Source: Branchiostoma lanceolatum
Taxonomy: Eukaryota > Chordata > Leptocardii > Amphioxiformes > Branchiostomatidae
Assembly: GCF_035083965.1 (NCBI RefSeq)
Contig: NC_089738.1
Coordinates: 7,113,734 to 7,177,733, forward strand
Direction: 5' to 3'
Length of the DNA: 64,000 nucleotides
Part shown: piece by piece, positions 10,501 through 21,400 of the stretch
Layout of the letters: the number at the start of each line of letters is the position of its first letter
Numbering within the stretch: position 1 is the first letter of the stretch
Position numbers and translations under genes: made by a program
The notes under the pieces: model-generated
The model's database searches: none
The model's input: only the letters and a program-made list of their open reading frames with translations
What the model was told of the DNA's origin: nothing

Positions 10501-12393
10501 GACGATCTTTTCGGATGCCAAGTATTTAGGCTTGAGGACTCTAAGTACGTGAGTGACGGTGTGTATTCCATTCTATCTGACGTTTTGCGGAAATATCTTA
10601 GATTTCCACAGGATGAAACCCCACAACAAAAGGAAAAATATCGGCCGGAGGTCCTTCAGTCCTCAAGTCAATATTATCTAACGTTTTTTGGGTTCCATCC
10701 GGCCAACAGATATCTGAAATATTGCCGCGCAAAATGATTTAAAGAAACGTCAGATAGAATGGAAAACACAACTTCACTCACGTACTTGGAGTCCTCAAGC
10801 CTAAATTCTTGGCATCCGAAAAGATCGTCAAAAAGCCGCCGGAATGCTGCCAAATTTGTACCCAAAAGGACATTGAACTCAAGTCTATATTTTCACGTCT
10901 TTTTTTTGTGGGATTGCATTCAACGGAAATGTCAAATATTGCTGAGCGAAGTCGATGTAACGCTGCACAGAAAACAAAACCCTCCCTCAAACCAACGTAA
11001 TTTCAAGATGATGTTGGCATTGTCACGACAGCCAAAAGGCTCAAGAGTTATATTCATACCTAAACCAAGCTAAAATGATCCGAAAAGTGTATGTTTTGTG
11101 GGATTTTTCTCGACTTTAGCTAACATTATTAGGGAAACTACAAGCACGCGGTGTAAACATATTAGCATTCTATCACTGTAGCGCGCGTTCAACATCCCGG
11201 CAGAAACTATGGAAAAGTAGCAGAAATTCACAATTTTACTGGCCGATATCTAGTCCAAGTGTCCACAACAATATCATCTACTTGTGCCATGCAAATATAT
11301 CGATGGATTTCACCGAGAAGGAGAACATCACACCGCCGAAGATGACTCAACGCTGGTTTCTATTGGGGACGCCTTACCGCTGGCGTGTGGACTTACCGAG
11401 TCTTCACTTTTCCCGCGCTCGAATCACGTGCGCGCGCCCTGGATTCAAAATGGCCGCGGTATTTGGAAAGGGGTCTATTGCATTATGTGATGTATTGTTA
11501 AGTGCCTTTCCCAAGGGCACAACTTTGGACCATGACAGAGAATCTAACCTACAACCTCTTGGTTCCGGGCCCGACACTCTAAATTTACATTATGTACGCC
11601 ACACGATACCATACCAATATTAGCGTTTTCGCACATTCGAGTACGCAATTGTGCAGTGTCAAAGGTGAAGGCCCCTGAGACGTAAACAAAACTAGTCTGG
11701 GCATTGATAATGTTATGCAAATCGAGGCAATGTGGAGACGAGAACTGTTTACAAGCCAGAGGCCTTCACCTTTGACACTGCACATGCGTACTCGAATGTG
11801 CAAAAGCGCTTTAAATCATTATTTGCAACTGAGCATCATATCATTCATATCTTCTCTTCATAGCTAGTAAGATATATTATGGTTAAGAGAGAGATACAGA
11901 CATATTCAACAGACCTGTTTTGCCTTTGCTTCGGCCAGTTTCACTTTGAGGTCCTCTAGGGGGTCAGCAGCTGGGGTTGTGTCACCTGGACTTGACCCCT
12001 GACCTTCCTCTTGGTTGGGTTTCTTGTTCCTCCTTTTCTTGTTCTTCTTAGCAGCTTTGGAAACACCAGATTGTAGTTCTGCATCTAAAAAATAAAATAT
12101 AATATTCATATTCTTGTATTTTTAATATCTAGTTATAATGGCTAAGCGTTGCTAGGTTACAAGGGAAGAAAAAAATCCGAATTTTTACACATCGAGCTAA
12201 CTTCTGTCAGAGTTGCGTTTTAAACCAGCGCAAAGCCACCATATAGCTACATTGTTTTTAACAACAAGAAAATTAAAGATCATAAGGTTGTGGTTGAAAA
12301 TATTACAAAAATTTTAACTTTGATCGTTTCTAGATGAAGGACAAAAAGAAAGACGAGACAAAGCGAAATGAAGATTTTGTACTCACCCGCCAT
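7578..12393 (-). CDS. eIF2A/PYM C-terminal-module small protein (5 exons)
   Basis: Predicted 178 aa protein from five phase-compatible exons (12387-12393, 11915-12084, 9635-9702, 8569-8770, 7578-7667). The start ATG has a good Kozak context (A at -3, G at +4) and encodes only MA plus one base before a GTGAGT donor. The protein begins with a basic SKAAKKNKKRRNKK tract like the one near the C-terminal tail of eIF2A. It ends with a coiled-coil/charged module (KQLKSLRKKLQQIEKL, then LESNQ and an EIEEIEI segment), which resembles the last ~50 residues of eIF2A and PYM, a module linked to 40S ribosome binding in PYM. The eIF2A WD propeller and the PYM Mago-Y14 binding motif are absent. A middle segment (HPLASKLRQQIWLLQDDAAG) is not recognised. 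Exon 3 needs the downstream of two adjacent donors to keep frame. A ribosome-associated role is inferred. Gene structure is fairly secure, the name is not. Confidence 0.65.
7734..7832. mobile_element. 99-bp perfect palindromic MITE in intron 4
   Basis: Arms of about 47 bp (outer end TAGCCTGGAGTCCAGCC) are separated by a few bases (GAGCG) and match perfectly. Flanked by the 8 bp direct repeat GCAAGAGC (7726-7733 and 7833-7840). Lies in the last intron of the eIF2A/PYM-like gene. It has no room for a transposase. Confidence 0.85.
8128..8318. repeat. Inverted-repeat element in intron 4
   Basis: TGGAAAGACCAGTATAGGTA on the left is mirrored by AGACCTATACCGGTCTTTCC on the right, and interior words around GTACTGTACGGTAC are also inverted. 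A MITE of about 190 bp is likely. Confidence 0.45.
8850..9440. repeat. Direct duplication of a 'CGTGAACACTCCATTTTC' segment
   Basis: The sequence around 8930-9020 (ACTTAAAACCATCGTGAACA, CACTCCATTTTCCCC, AAACTTAAAACACATTTACAG) recurs at 9330-9420 in the same order, together with a GCGGTGA-type block preceding each. It lies in intron 3 of the eIF2A/PYM-like gene. Non-coding. Confidence 0.55.
9851..11481. mobile_element. 1.63-kb foldback element
   Basis: The two arms, about 9851-10585 and 10745-11481, are long inverted repeats. The outer end GCAATAGACCCCTTTCC recurs as its reverse complement at the right end. Inner landmarks such as CGCGGCCATTTTGAATCC, TTTTCCCGCGCTCG and GGCATTCCGGCGGC-like words are mirrored in order. 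The central ~160 bp is less symmetric. No transposase. It lies wholly in intron 2 of the eIF2A/PYM-like gene. No target duplication is obvious. Confidence 0.8.
11495..11610 (-). repeat. tRNA-like dispersed repeat (probable SINE)
   Basis: Shares the GTTAAGTGCCTTTCCCAAGG block and a downstream GTTCCGGGCC and ACGCCACACGATACCA series with the related segments at 6300, 15955 and 23105. It abuts the right end of the foldback element. Degenerate. Confidence 0.4.
11622..11813. mobile_element. MITE with ~50-bp terminal inverted repeats
   Basis: The left arm (AGCGTTTTCGCACATTCGAG, then GTGCAGTGTCAAAGGTGAAG) is mirrored by the right arm (CTTCACCTTTGACACTGCAC, then CTCGAATGTGCAAAAGCGCT). About 190 bp, non-coding, in intron 2 of the eIF2A/PYM-like gene. 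Confidence 0.75.
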
Positions 12394-12924
12394 GCTGATG
12401 ATGATGAAGGAAATGCCTCCCGAAAGGACCAGGAAATAGAAAAAAATATAACCCTGATGACGCAGATGTTGTCTAGTTATAACAAATGACCGTTAGTGAA
12501 AGTCCAAAGCAACTGGTAGAAGAAAATCGTGTGGAAGGGTGGAAAAAATCCACAAGAATAAAAATGAAGGTTATTGTTATATTTTGCACAAGACGTAGGA
12601 AAAATGAGAACCTAAGAAAAGTAACGTTCTATTAATTCATTTTTATTCCCTTTCATTTCGTTAGTCTTTTAGTCTCTCAAATGGACCAGTACAAAATCAA
12701 AAATTAAAATAAAGTAAAAATCGCACCATCTAGTGGACCGTTGAAAAGAGCGAAGAATTCAAAGCAATTTGAAGCCACATGATTTGCCGCAGATTGCTCC
12801 TGCTTGCAATCATTCTCGGCCGAAATGTAGGGCATAATTGTCAGTATTGTAGTACTACATCAGTGTTTTAAAAACATTCATATGAATATTTCCTTTTTAT
12901 GGTATTCAGTCTGTTTATGTTGCT

Positions 12925-13015
12925 CTGTACAGGGCACGCCTGAAAAGCAGTGCATTTAGCACTGAGTGCGCCTACCCTGTATAAAGAAAACAGAAATGAA
13001 TAAATGAATAAATGA
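12925..13015 (+). repeat. Retroelement-like 3' tail with AATG microsatellite
   Basis: The sequence CTGTACAGGGCACGCCTG to CGCCTACCCTGTATAAAG forms a short inverted repeat and is followed by GAAATGAATAAATGAATAAA. This is the kind of short-repeat tail seen at the 3' end of non-LTR elements. Confidence 0.4.
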
Positions 13016-13100
13016 ATTTCCCATGGAAAGTAGCCTAGAAGTCAAATTGTTTGCCGGAGGTTTAGTCTGCTTGCAAACCTTCTCAGCCGCAGGTGGTAAA

Positions 13101-13384
13101 TAACTCTCTGGAGGTAACGCGGAAATCGTCCGGATAGACAGGAATAGTCTCGATTGGACGAAGACCTTCTTGGCTGGACAAGTTATAGTCTCTAGGTTGG
13201 GAAAGACTTTCGGCTAGTCGCCGTGTACACTCTACGGGGACATAACTCTCTGGAGGTATATAACGCGGAAACTCGTCCGGATAGACAGGATTAGTCTCGA
13301 TTGGACGAAGACCTTCTTGGCTGGACAAGGTTATAGTCTCTAGGTTGGGAAAGACTTTCGGCTAGTCGCCGTGTACACTCTACG
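13101..13384. repeat. Two-copy tandem duplication (~140 bp)
   Basis: Copy 1 (13101-13236) and copy 2 (13243-13384) are nearly identical from TAACTCTCTGGAGGT to GTCGCCGTGTACACTCTACG. The period is not a multiple of three and the copies differ by small indels, so the open frame across them is unlikely to be coding. Confidence 0.85.
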
Positions 13385-15439
13385 ACCTCATTTTACAAAA
13401 TATTTCTCGGCAACACTCGTCATGGTACCTTAAAGATTTGATGATTCCCGAAGGTTCTGCTCATACCGCTTACGATCCTCGCGACAAATTTAAACACATC
13501 AACTTTGCAAATTGTGCGCCACAACTGGACACCAAAAGTCTTGCATTCCCTATGCAACATATTACTGGGATTGTCTTGATGTAGCTGTTAGATCACTGAG
13601 GCTGCTATTGTTTAGAAAAAACACTTAGTCAAATCAAGGGTCCGAAAACTAGTACGCTCATTCCTTAACACGTTATAGCCATGCATGGTCACGGTACACC
13701 TGCGCCCTTCTCACACGTCTTCGCATTGGTGCCTTAACGGCTTAATTAAATCAAAGTTTATCACCTTCTTCCAGAAGATTGTATTTCAGATTGTGTGTCT
13801 GTTGGTCACCAAGATAACAACTCAAAACGGATGGATGGCTTGGTTTCATATTTTGTGTGTTGATGGGTTGTGACACTGACTGGAAACACAGTTTGTGTCC
13901 CCTAGAGGTTTGGACAAAATGTCTCCCCGGGAAATAATTTTGCTTTGTAATGTGTATTGTAATTTGTTTTTAATTGCACGACTTCAATTGGAAAGTAACC
14001 GAGCTGTCAGGCTCCGGATGGTGCTCCGGGTGGTTGCCTAATTGTTCTAGAAAGGATAACGTTAACGTTAACGTTAGATCTCCAATGCCTTCCTGAAATA
14101 CAAAAGTACAATATTACTCTTACCTTGTACTGATGATGGGTGCCGATCTTTACTGTTTTACTGTCGACTTGTGACAACCCCCATAGTTCATTGACCTCAA
14201 TCTCTTGTAATACTGTATCTTAATCATTGGTGTGACTCGTAGAAAAGAAAAAGAAACAAGTGATCACTATAAAGTTCGACATAATGCTGTGTTGGCACTA
14301 GCCTCCATAGCAGGCACATTGGTTGGCTTTGTACTGTAGTATTACGTACTGTTCCTGGTCATCCTACCGGGGCCGTCGTCGAGGCTACGTTGCTGCACTG
14401 ATTTTTATCACATTCACGATAACGCACACGTGTTGCCAACGCACGTTGGCGCAAGCTTAATGATACACGCTCTTCTGTATATATTCATGCAATTATGTCA
14501 GAAGAAATTGTCTAGCTTGGACCCAGATCGGACACTAGTAAGCCATATGTCAGTTTCTCTCAGTTACACAAGAAAATAGGAGCGAAAAGGATTATAAGAA
14601 AAAAATGGACAAGCCTCATGTAAGATTTTGTTGAAAAATATAGATTGACCAGAGATGTACTAAAACTACCTAAAGCGTTGATCTTTAAAAAATATTCAAG
14701 ATCTTTCCTGAAAAATGCCTTATTACGGATGATGGGACCTATGATTAGATATGTTTTTTTTGTATTTCTTGCACATAATACAAATTGCCAAATTGTATGT
14801 AAATAGGACAACTCCTAAAACCTTGATGTCAACGACCGACAAGTTACATAAATTCAACAAAGACTTTAAGATGGAAGTGTTTTATTTAGTTCATTTCAGA
14901 AAAGAAGTAAAAAAATGTATTTCATTCAATGATGTACTTTATTCATCTGGGTGTAGAATGATTTGTTTGTAAATGAGTTAAGCACAAGTCAGGAAATACA
15001 AACAACGTTATAGGACTGAACGTCTGGTTTTGATGTTGTTGTTTTTTTATTCAGCAGATTGTCACCTTGGTTGCGATTAAACCACGGTAAATACCCAATG
15101 GCTACTGTTACGGAATTGTATACATAAATCATTATATGCAGTAGACGATGAATACACTTATCGAAGCCGAGTTGTCTCATTTGAAGATATACTTTGTCCT
15201 TGCCGGTGTTTTTTTTTTCGAGTTGCACCGTAAAAAAAAAGAAGCTATTTTGTGTATTCTAGTTCTACCAGATCTTTCCTTAGTCACTGACGAAAGATAT
15301 CGGATGCTGTCTGAAACGTCTGTCTCAAAATTGTATCCAGTTGCTTGTGTAACTATTTTTGGCGTATCTTATTACCTGGATGTCTAACCTTCATCAACGT
15401 ATCTTGTGTATTGTCTTTCGGTCGGGAAAACCGAACAAA

Positions 15440-18400
15440 ATGGCCCAAATTTTCTATTTAGTTTTCTCAATGATTGCAGTAAGGTGCGTTTCGTGCAGTT
15501 ACGATCTTTGTCCAAATTGTCGAGCTCTTGGTTCAGATTGTGGTACGGACGGTAATGTCACTCACAAAGCGGCGCCGGCCTTTTTTGAAGAGTTGTTTTC
15601 TCCCCGGTGTGTCATCTGCGATGCACCGCCGGGGCACCGTGGTCGGGACGTCATCCCAACGTGCGCGTTCGTTGAAAAGGCGCCATCTCTGTGGCTTCGA
15701 AACTATCGCCTTGGCTACCTGTCTTCGTCTGACGTGGGCCATCTCAAACATCTACAGAACCTCTACATAGAGCCAGGTAAGTCAGTTTTTCTTAAACCGT
15801 ATCTCTCAATGCAGGACCACTGTTGACCGTTTTTTACAGTCGTTTTTAGACAGACAAGGACGATGTGGCACTGCACTCAAGTTTTTCATAACTTATTTCA
15901 ACAGTGCTACGTACAGAGAACAATATACCCATTTCTACACATGGATGGAGTGAGAAAAGTCGTGTAAAGTGCCTTTTCCCAAGGGCACAACATCGGTGGC
16001 GTCAGGGTATTCGAACCCGGGCCGCTGGGTTCTGGGCCGAACACCCTGCCGTTACGCGACACGACACCACATCTAAGTGAGTAGAGGGGACAAGGAGATA
16101 GCGGTGTACATTTTGGTTTTAAAGGCTTCCTTGTGGGTTATATTTGTGTGAGAAGCACTCTCCAGGAAGAGAGAGTTCCATATCTTAGCAGTCCGGGAAA
16201 ATAAGCTATTAGTTGGTGTAAAAAGACTTTTTGACAGGTATTTGGACAATGTAGTGATGTGAGCAAGAAGAGAATCTAGTGTTACGCTGAAATTCACTCA
16301 GTAGTGGGACAAGCAATGTGAGTTCATCGGAACACTGGTCATGGAAGCATTCTGCTGGGACAAGGAAGCAACGTTTCGCCTATGAGACAGAAAAAAGGTC
16401 TAGTTTTGATGCCAGATGATTCAATGATATGATATGATATGAATATGAAAGATATGTATTTGTATCATATCCTTATTGTAGATAATTATGTTAAGTCCAC
16501 CTCATAATTCCGGGCATCCTTTGTAAGGGCGCCGCCACATGAAGAAAACAAATTAAAGCGAAAGCATAAAAAAAACTGCGAAATTAAAGAGATCTACTAG
16601 TAATTCCCGAGGTATACACATCTGAGATATCAAGGTGTTGAAGATATTTATAAGAAGGCTAGGCCTCGATAACACCGTTGTTGGTGCCATTGTGTGAGTT
16701 GATTTTACACCATGAGACTAGAAGTATAGTATCTTGGTGACTGGACTCAATTATCATATTTTAAGATTTCATAATTACATACATAAATGAATTCAGGTGA
16801 CGCATATGATTATGATAATGAATGCGATATGGTTCATTTAATATTCACAAACAACAGCCTCGCAGGCAAGTATCGGTTGCCTACATTGCACTGAAGAATG
16901 TATAAAATGCCTCTTTTAATCTTACAACATTGTCTTAAAGATGGTTGTTTTTAGGCTTCGCAACATTGGATGCTGTTCATTATTGTGAGAAATGTGGACG
17001 ATTCATTGTAAAAATTATATACATGTTCATCTCCTCTCTCCTCCTGTTATATGTCTAAATACAATGCCCGAAAACGTTTCATATTCTGTTTTATGTCGCC
17101 CGAATACGATGCCCCAAAATACTTCATTTTTCATGTGTATGTCGCCCGACTTCGATGCCCGAATACCTTTCGTTTTTTATGTGTATGTGGCCCGAATACA
17201 ATGCCCGAAAACGCTTCGTTTTTTTGTGTATGTCGCCCGAATACAATGTCCGAAAATGTTTCATTTCTATATGTATGTCTCTCGAATACAATGCTTGAAT
17301 ATGCTTCATTTTCATATGTATGTCGCCCGAATTCGATGCCCGAAAACGCGTCATTTATGAAGAAGAACTTTATTGCACGACAATTGTACATGGTACAAAG
17401 TATGGCAAGAATTCGTAAACATAATACGAAGTAAAAGTATAGAATAAAACTTAACATAATAATTAATAATACAATACAATAAGGGCCAGCATACATTTTG
17501 ATATAGCATCCTAATTACTAACACAATACAATAAGGGCTAGATTACATTTTGATATAGCGTAACAGTTATGATCGAGTTGGTTTAATCATTAGTTTCGGT
17601 ATTTTTCCTAATGTGAAAGCAGTCGTTAAGATATTTACCTATTTTCGTATTGTGGGGATTGTTGCATTTAAATATATACTCAAAACGGTGTGTATGTTGC
17701 CCGAATACAATGCCCGAAATTGTAAATGCTTCGAATACCACATGCGGCCCGAAGACGCTTCATTTATGTGTATGTCGCCCGAATACAATGCCCGAAAACG
17801 CTTCCTTACTTACGTGTATGTCGCTTTTCTCAGGAAACCTCGTTCATCTCGAAAACGACACGTTTGCTGGGTTCCGGTCCCTGCGACGCCTGTCCTTGAG
17901 ACGGAATAAGCTGGCCTACTTAGGCACGAGGGGGCTCGTCCAGGCCTACTCCCGGCTGGATCTGGCTCACAACGAAATAGCCCACATCGAGGACGAGGCG
18001 TTCGGCGTGGTCAGTGACGGCTGTTTGTTTTTTGTTGTCTTCTTTGTTTATGTATTTGCACACTAAAACAAAAATAAGATAATAACGTACTAACAACAAA
18101 AACATGTGTAGGAGTGGCTTTTCTATACCATCCTCCGTCAAACTACCTTTGAGATTGAATACAACAGTAAAGAAATGAGAAGTACAAACAGTGCATGAAA
18201 AATCAATGAAATTACAGTATAAGAATGGTCAAATAATTGTTGATATGAGCTGTGATTAAGGGGGGTATTGATACCAACTTTGCAAAATACGCATTTCAAA
18301 ATATGGAGATGGTCCATCTAAGCACAGAAATTACAATATTTGGGCAATCATTGGACTCTATCTATTATATATAGTAACCTACCCTGTGCATACCCCTTGA

Positions 18401-21400
18401 AGTCTGCACATGTAAGTATATGTTGCAATGGGGGTGATTTGGGAATAGTCTATATCTGTGTGGAGAATAGATTTGCGGTTCAGATATTCACTGTAATGTC
18501 TTCTAACCTCAAAGTAATAAGGCATTAACTATGTTAGCTAGCATACCTTATACTACATGTACTTTAGTACATAGTCATGGTACAAACTTCATGGGGTATG
18601 TCTAGGGGGGTTGATATTGAAAAAAATTCCAAATTTTTACATTTTCATATTCAGATAGACCGTTTCCGTATTTCTAGTTGCGTATTTTAGCAAAAACTGC
18701 ACTTTTTCGAAATAAGTACCTCCCCCTTTTATGATCAATGTAATATATGAATAATTGATAAGGGCTATTACAGGAGACAAGCTTTAAGGATGGTTAATGA
18801 AATAACTTTTCAGGGCACTCAGGGCTGTCTGAAGACGATGGTTCTGCTCCTACCGTGGAACAGGTTGGAAGTGATTAGACCAGGTTACTTCAGACACCTG
18901 TGTGTGCTGGCGCTCTTGGACCTCCGGTACAACAGGATTCACACCATACACAAAGGTATCGCTTTAAGGCACCCAGAGCATTTTATGAGGCTTAAAACTT
19001 AGATTTAAAAAAATCCAATTTTTAGTTATTCCTACACATAGTAAGTTTCAATAACACTATACCATTACATATCGACATTAAAGGAGCAAAGATACGATGG
19101 CGCCGTTGTGTGGTGAGAACTGATAGAAAATCCAAGCCCTAATAGACTGAGCCTGACTGTCAATCACATGTAGCGGTTCGACCAATGAGAGAGTGACTGC
19201 ATGTCCGTGAAATATTTGCATTTTTATGTTTTGATTCTGCAATTCTACGTTTTGACGGAGGAGGGCGGGGCTATGGTACCGGTCTATTTACACTAGGCGC
19301 GTGAAACTAAAAGATCACCATCTGATGTAGCTTATTTTTGTGCCACTTTTGAGCACTTTTGATAAGAAATCCGCACGCAAATGTGGTAAACAGTGGCATT
19401 AAATGTCGATTTCATAAAGATTACAGCAACTAGAATATTTCCAGTTTTCAAGCCTCATAAAATGCTCTGGGTGCCTTTAAGCTCATACTTTTTTGCACGT
19501 CACTTTCTGCCTTTGTTTCTTTATCTTTCCATCATTCTTTCCTTCCTCCCTTTTAGGCATTTATCTCAGGCACTCGTGACACGGCACATAAAAGAACATG
19601 TATTTCAAAATAAACATCTGATACTTTTGACACATCTAAGTTGGACTCATTCTAAACTGTAGAAGTGATTCTGGTGCGCAGCGCAGAATAAAAGCGGATC
19701 AACAGAAAAGAAGTTTGCATAAGAACTAATTATAAGCTTACATATGTGACTTGTGTGGCAGAGACTGTCATTCTCAAACAGCCATAGTCAATGCTGTAGG
19801 GCTGATGTGAATTAGAGTTTTAACGTGATGGTCAATATTTACCGACGGAGGCCTTACATCATATGTAAAAAGATTCTGTAGAAGCAGTCATTTTATATAC
19901 AGTACCAACAACTTAGTTATGCTATGATTTGATATCTAATTCTTATTTTTGTATGCAATCAATTATCATATTGTCATCATTGGTTACTATTATTATCGTA
20001 TGATTTGATATGATATTGTTATCACTTATTACTACAGTTATGTTATAGATTATTACATTATTGTTATTTTGCTAACTGCGATGGACTCTGTAATCTCCAT
20101 CATTTCGTTATCGAAGTATGCTGTGATTTGATATATAATTTTTTTATATACAACCAATTACTATTCTGTTAGTATTTTGTTAGCATTATTATTGTCTGAT
20201 TTGTTATTGTTATTATTTACTACTATAATTATATTATGAATTGTTAGATTTATGTTATTTTTGTTAATTTAGATGGGGGAAGACCTTGTATAAGCCACTA
20301 TGGCTTTTTTCTTCCCCCAGCACATGTTTTTGTTTTGTTCTATTATGTAAAATTGATTTTAATATGTGCGAATAAACCAAACCAAACCAAACCAACTCAA
20401 ATTGCAAATATGATCTTCATTTACTAATTTAGTACCTTAATTATTGTCATTTGAACTGCCTTCTTAATCTTTTTAGAGATAAAAAAAAATCCGATTGCTT
20501 ATTCTTTCAGGCAGTTTCAATGAGGCGTACCGACTTCGAATACTACGTCTAGCCGGTAACAAGCTCCGAATAGTCACCACAGATTGGTTCCCGCCTATAG
20601 AAAAACGTAGACTTCTCAGTAGCTTGGACTTGGCACAAAATCACATCCAGTATATCGAACCCGAGGCGTTTATGTACACCCCCCTTCTGGAGTCCATTGG
20701 TCTCTCCCATAATCGTATCACAAGCCTACACGAAACTCAGTTCAAATCTCAGTACTGGTTACTACCGGACTCGTTGGAAACTATCACAGTGACACTGCAA
20801 GGAAATCCCATTCGTTGCACATGCGCTCTTCGGTGGTTCCTGAAATCAGGTCGACTGTTCAACACCCAATCGGACTTTAGGTTGTTGACGTGTAGCTATC
20901 CGAAAGATTTGGAAGGCACCAAGCTGAGTACCTTCACAAGTGCAGTGTCCATGCAGTGCCCAGCTCCAAAAGCCACCATAACGGCGTTCGATGATGGTCG
21001 AACCTTCCGTTGTGAGGTGTGTTGGGAAGAGGGACCTCCCAAGCTGATCAAATGGACACTACCAAACGAAACAAACCTCGCAATCACGAACGTATCACTT
21101 GGAACGGGAACACAAGTCAACTTTGGGGACGTGAACACTACAACATCTTTCTACTTGGAACCAGAGGGTTTCAACTGCTGTCATCCGAACTTGATACCAT
21201 CAAATAATTCAACGCCGTCGACAGACCACTGCAACTTCGTGGGAAAGACGCTCTCATATGTAACCATAAGTGAACACCTAGTAGATGAGTGGCTCGGTAA
21301 AGATGTCTCCTGTACAGCGTTCTTCCTCTCAGAAGGAACGAACATTACAGCTCGCCACAATGTGTCAAGACCCGAAGAGAGCACTCAGCTTTCTACATCG

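Larger units (their letters stand above)
12394..15439. other. Intergenic region between divergent genes
   Basis: Holds the presumed promoters of the minus-strand eIF2A/PYM-like gene and the plus-strand LRR gene. Visible contents are a plus-strand retroelement-like 3' tail with an (AATG)n-type run (12925-13015), a 140 bp tandem duplication (13101-13384), a short AACGTT repeat (14057-14075) and a fragment at 15280-15365 related to the repeat at 6075-6160. I could not identify core promoter elements with confidence. Confidence 0.6.

Noticed and set aside
13083-13328. Open frame across the 140-bp tandem duplication
   Set aside because: The copies are read in different frames and no homology is evident.
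15955-16075. Functional tRNA gene
   Set aside because: Only B-box-like and partial A-box similarity; no cloverleaf could be drawn with confidence, and related degenerate copies occur elsewhere, pointing to a SINE.
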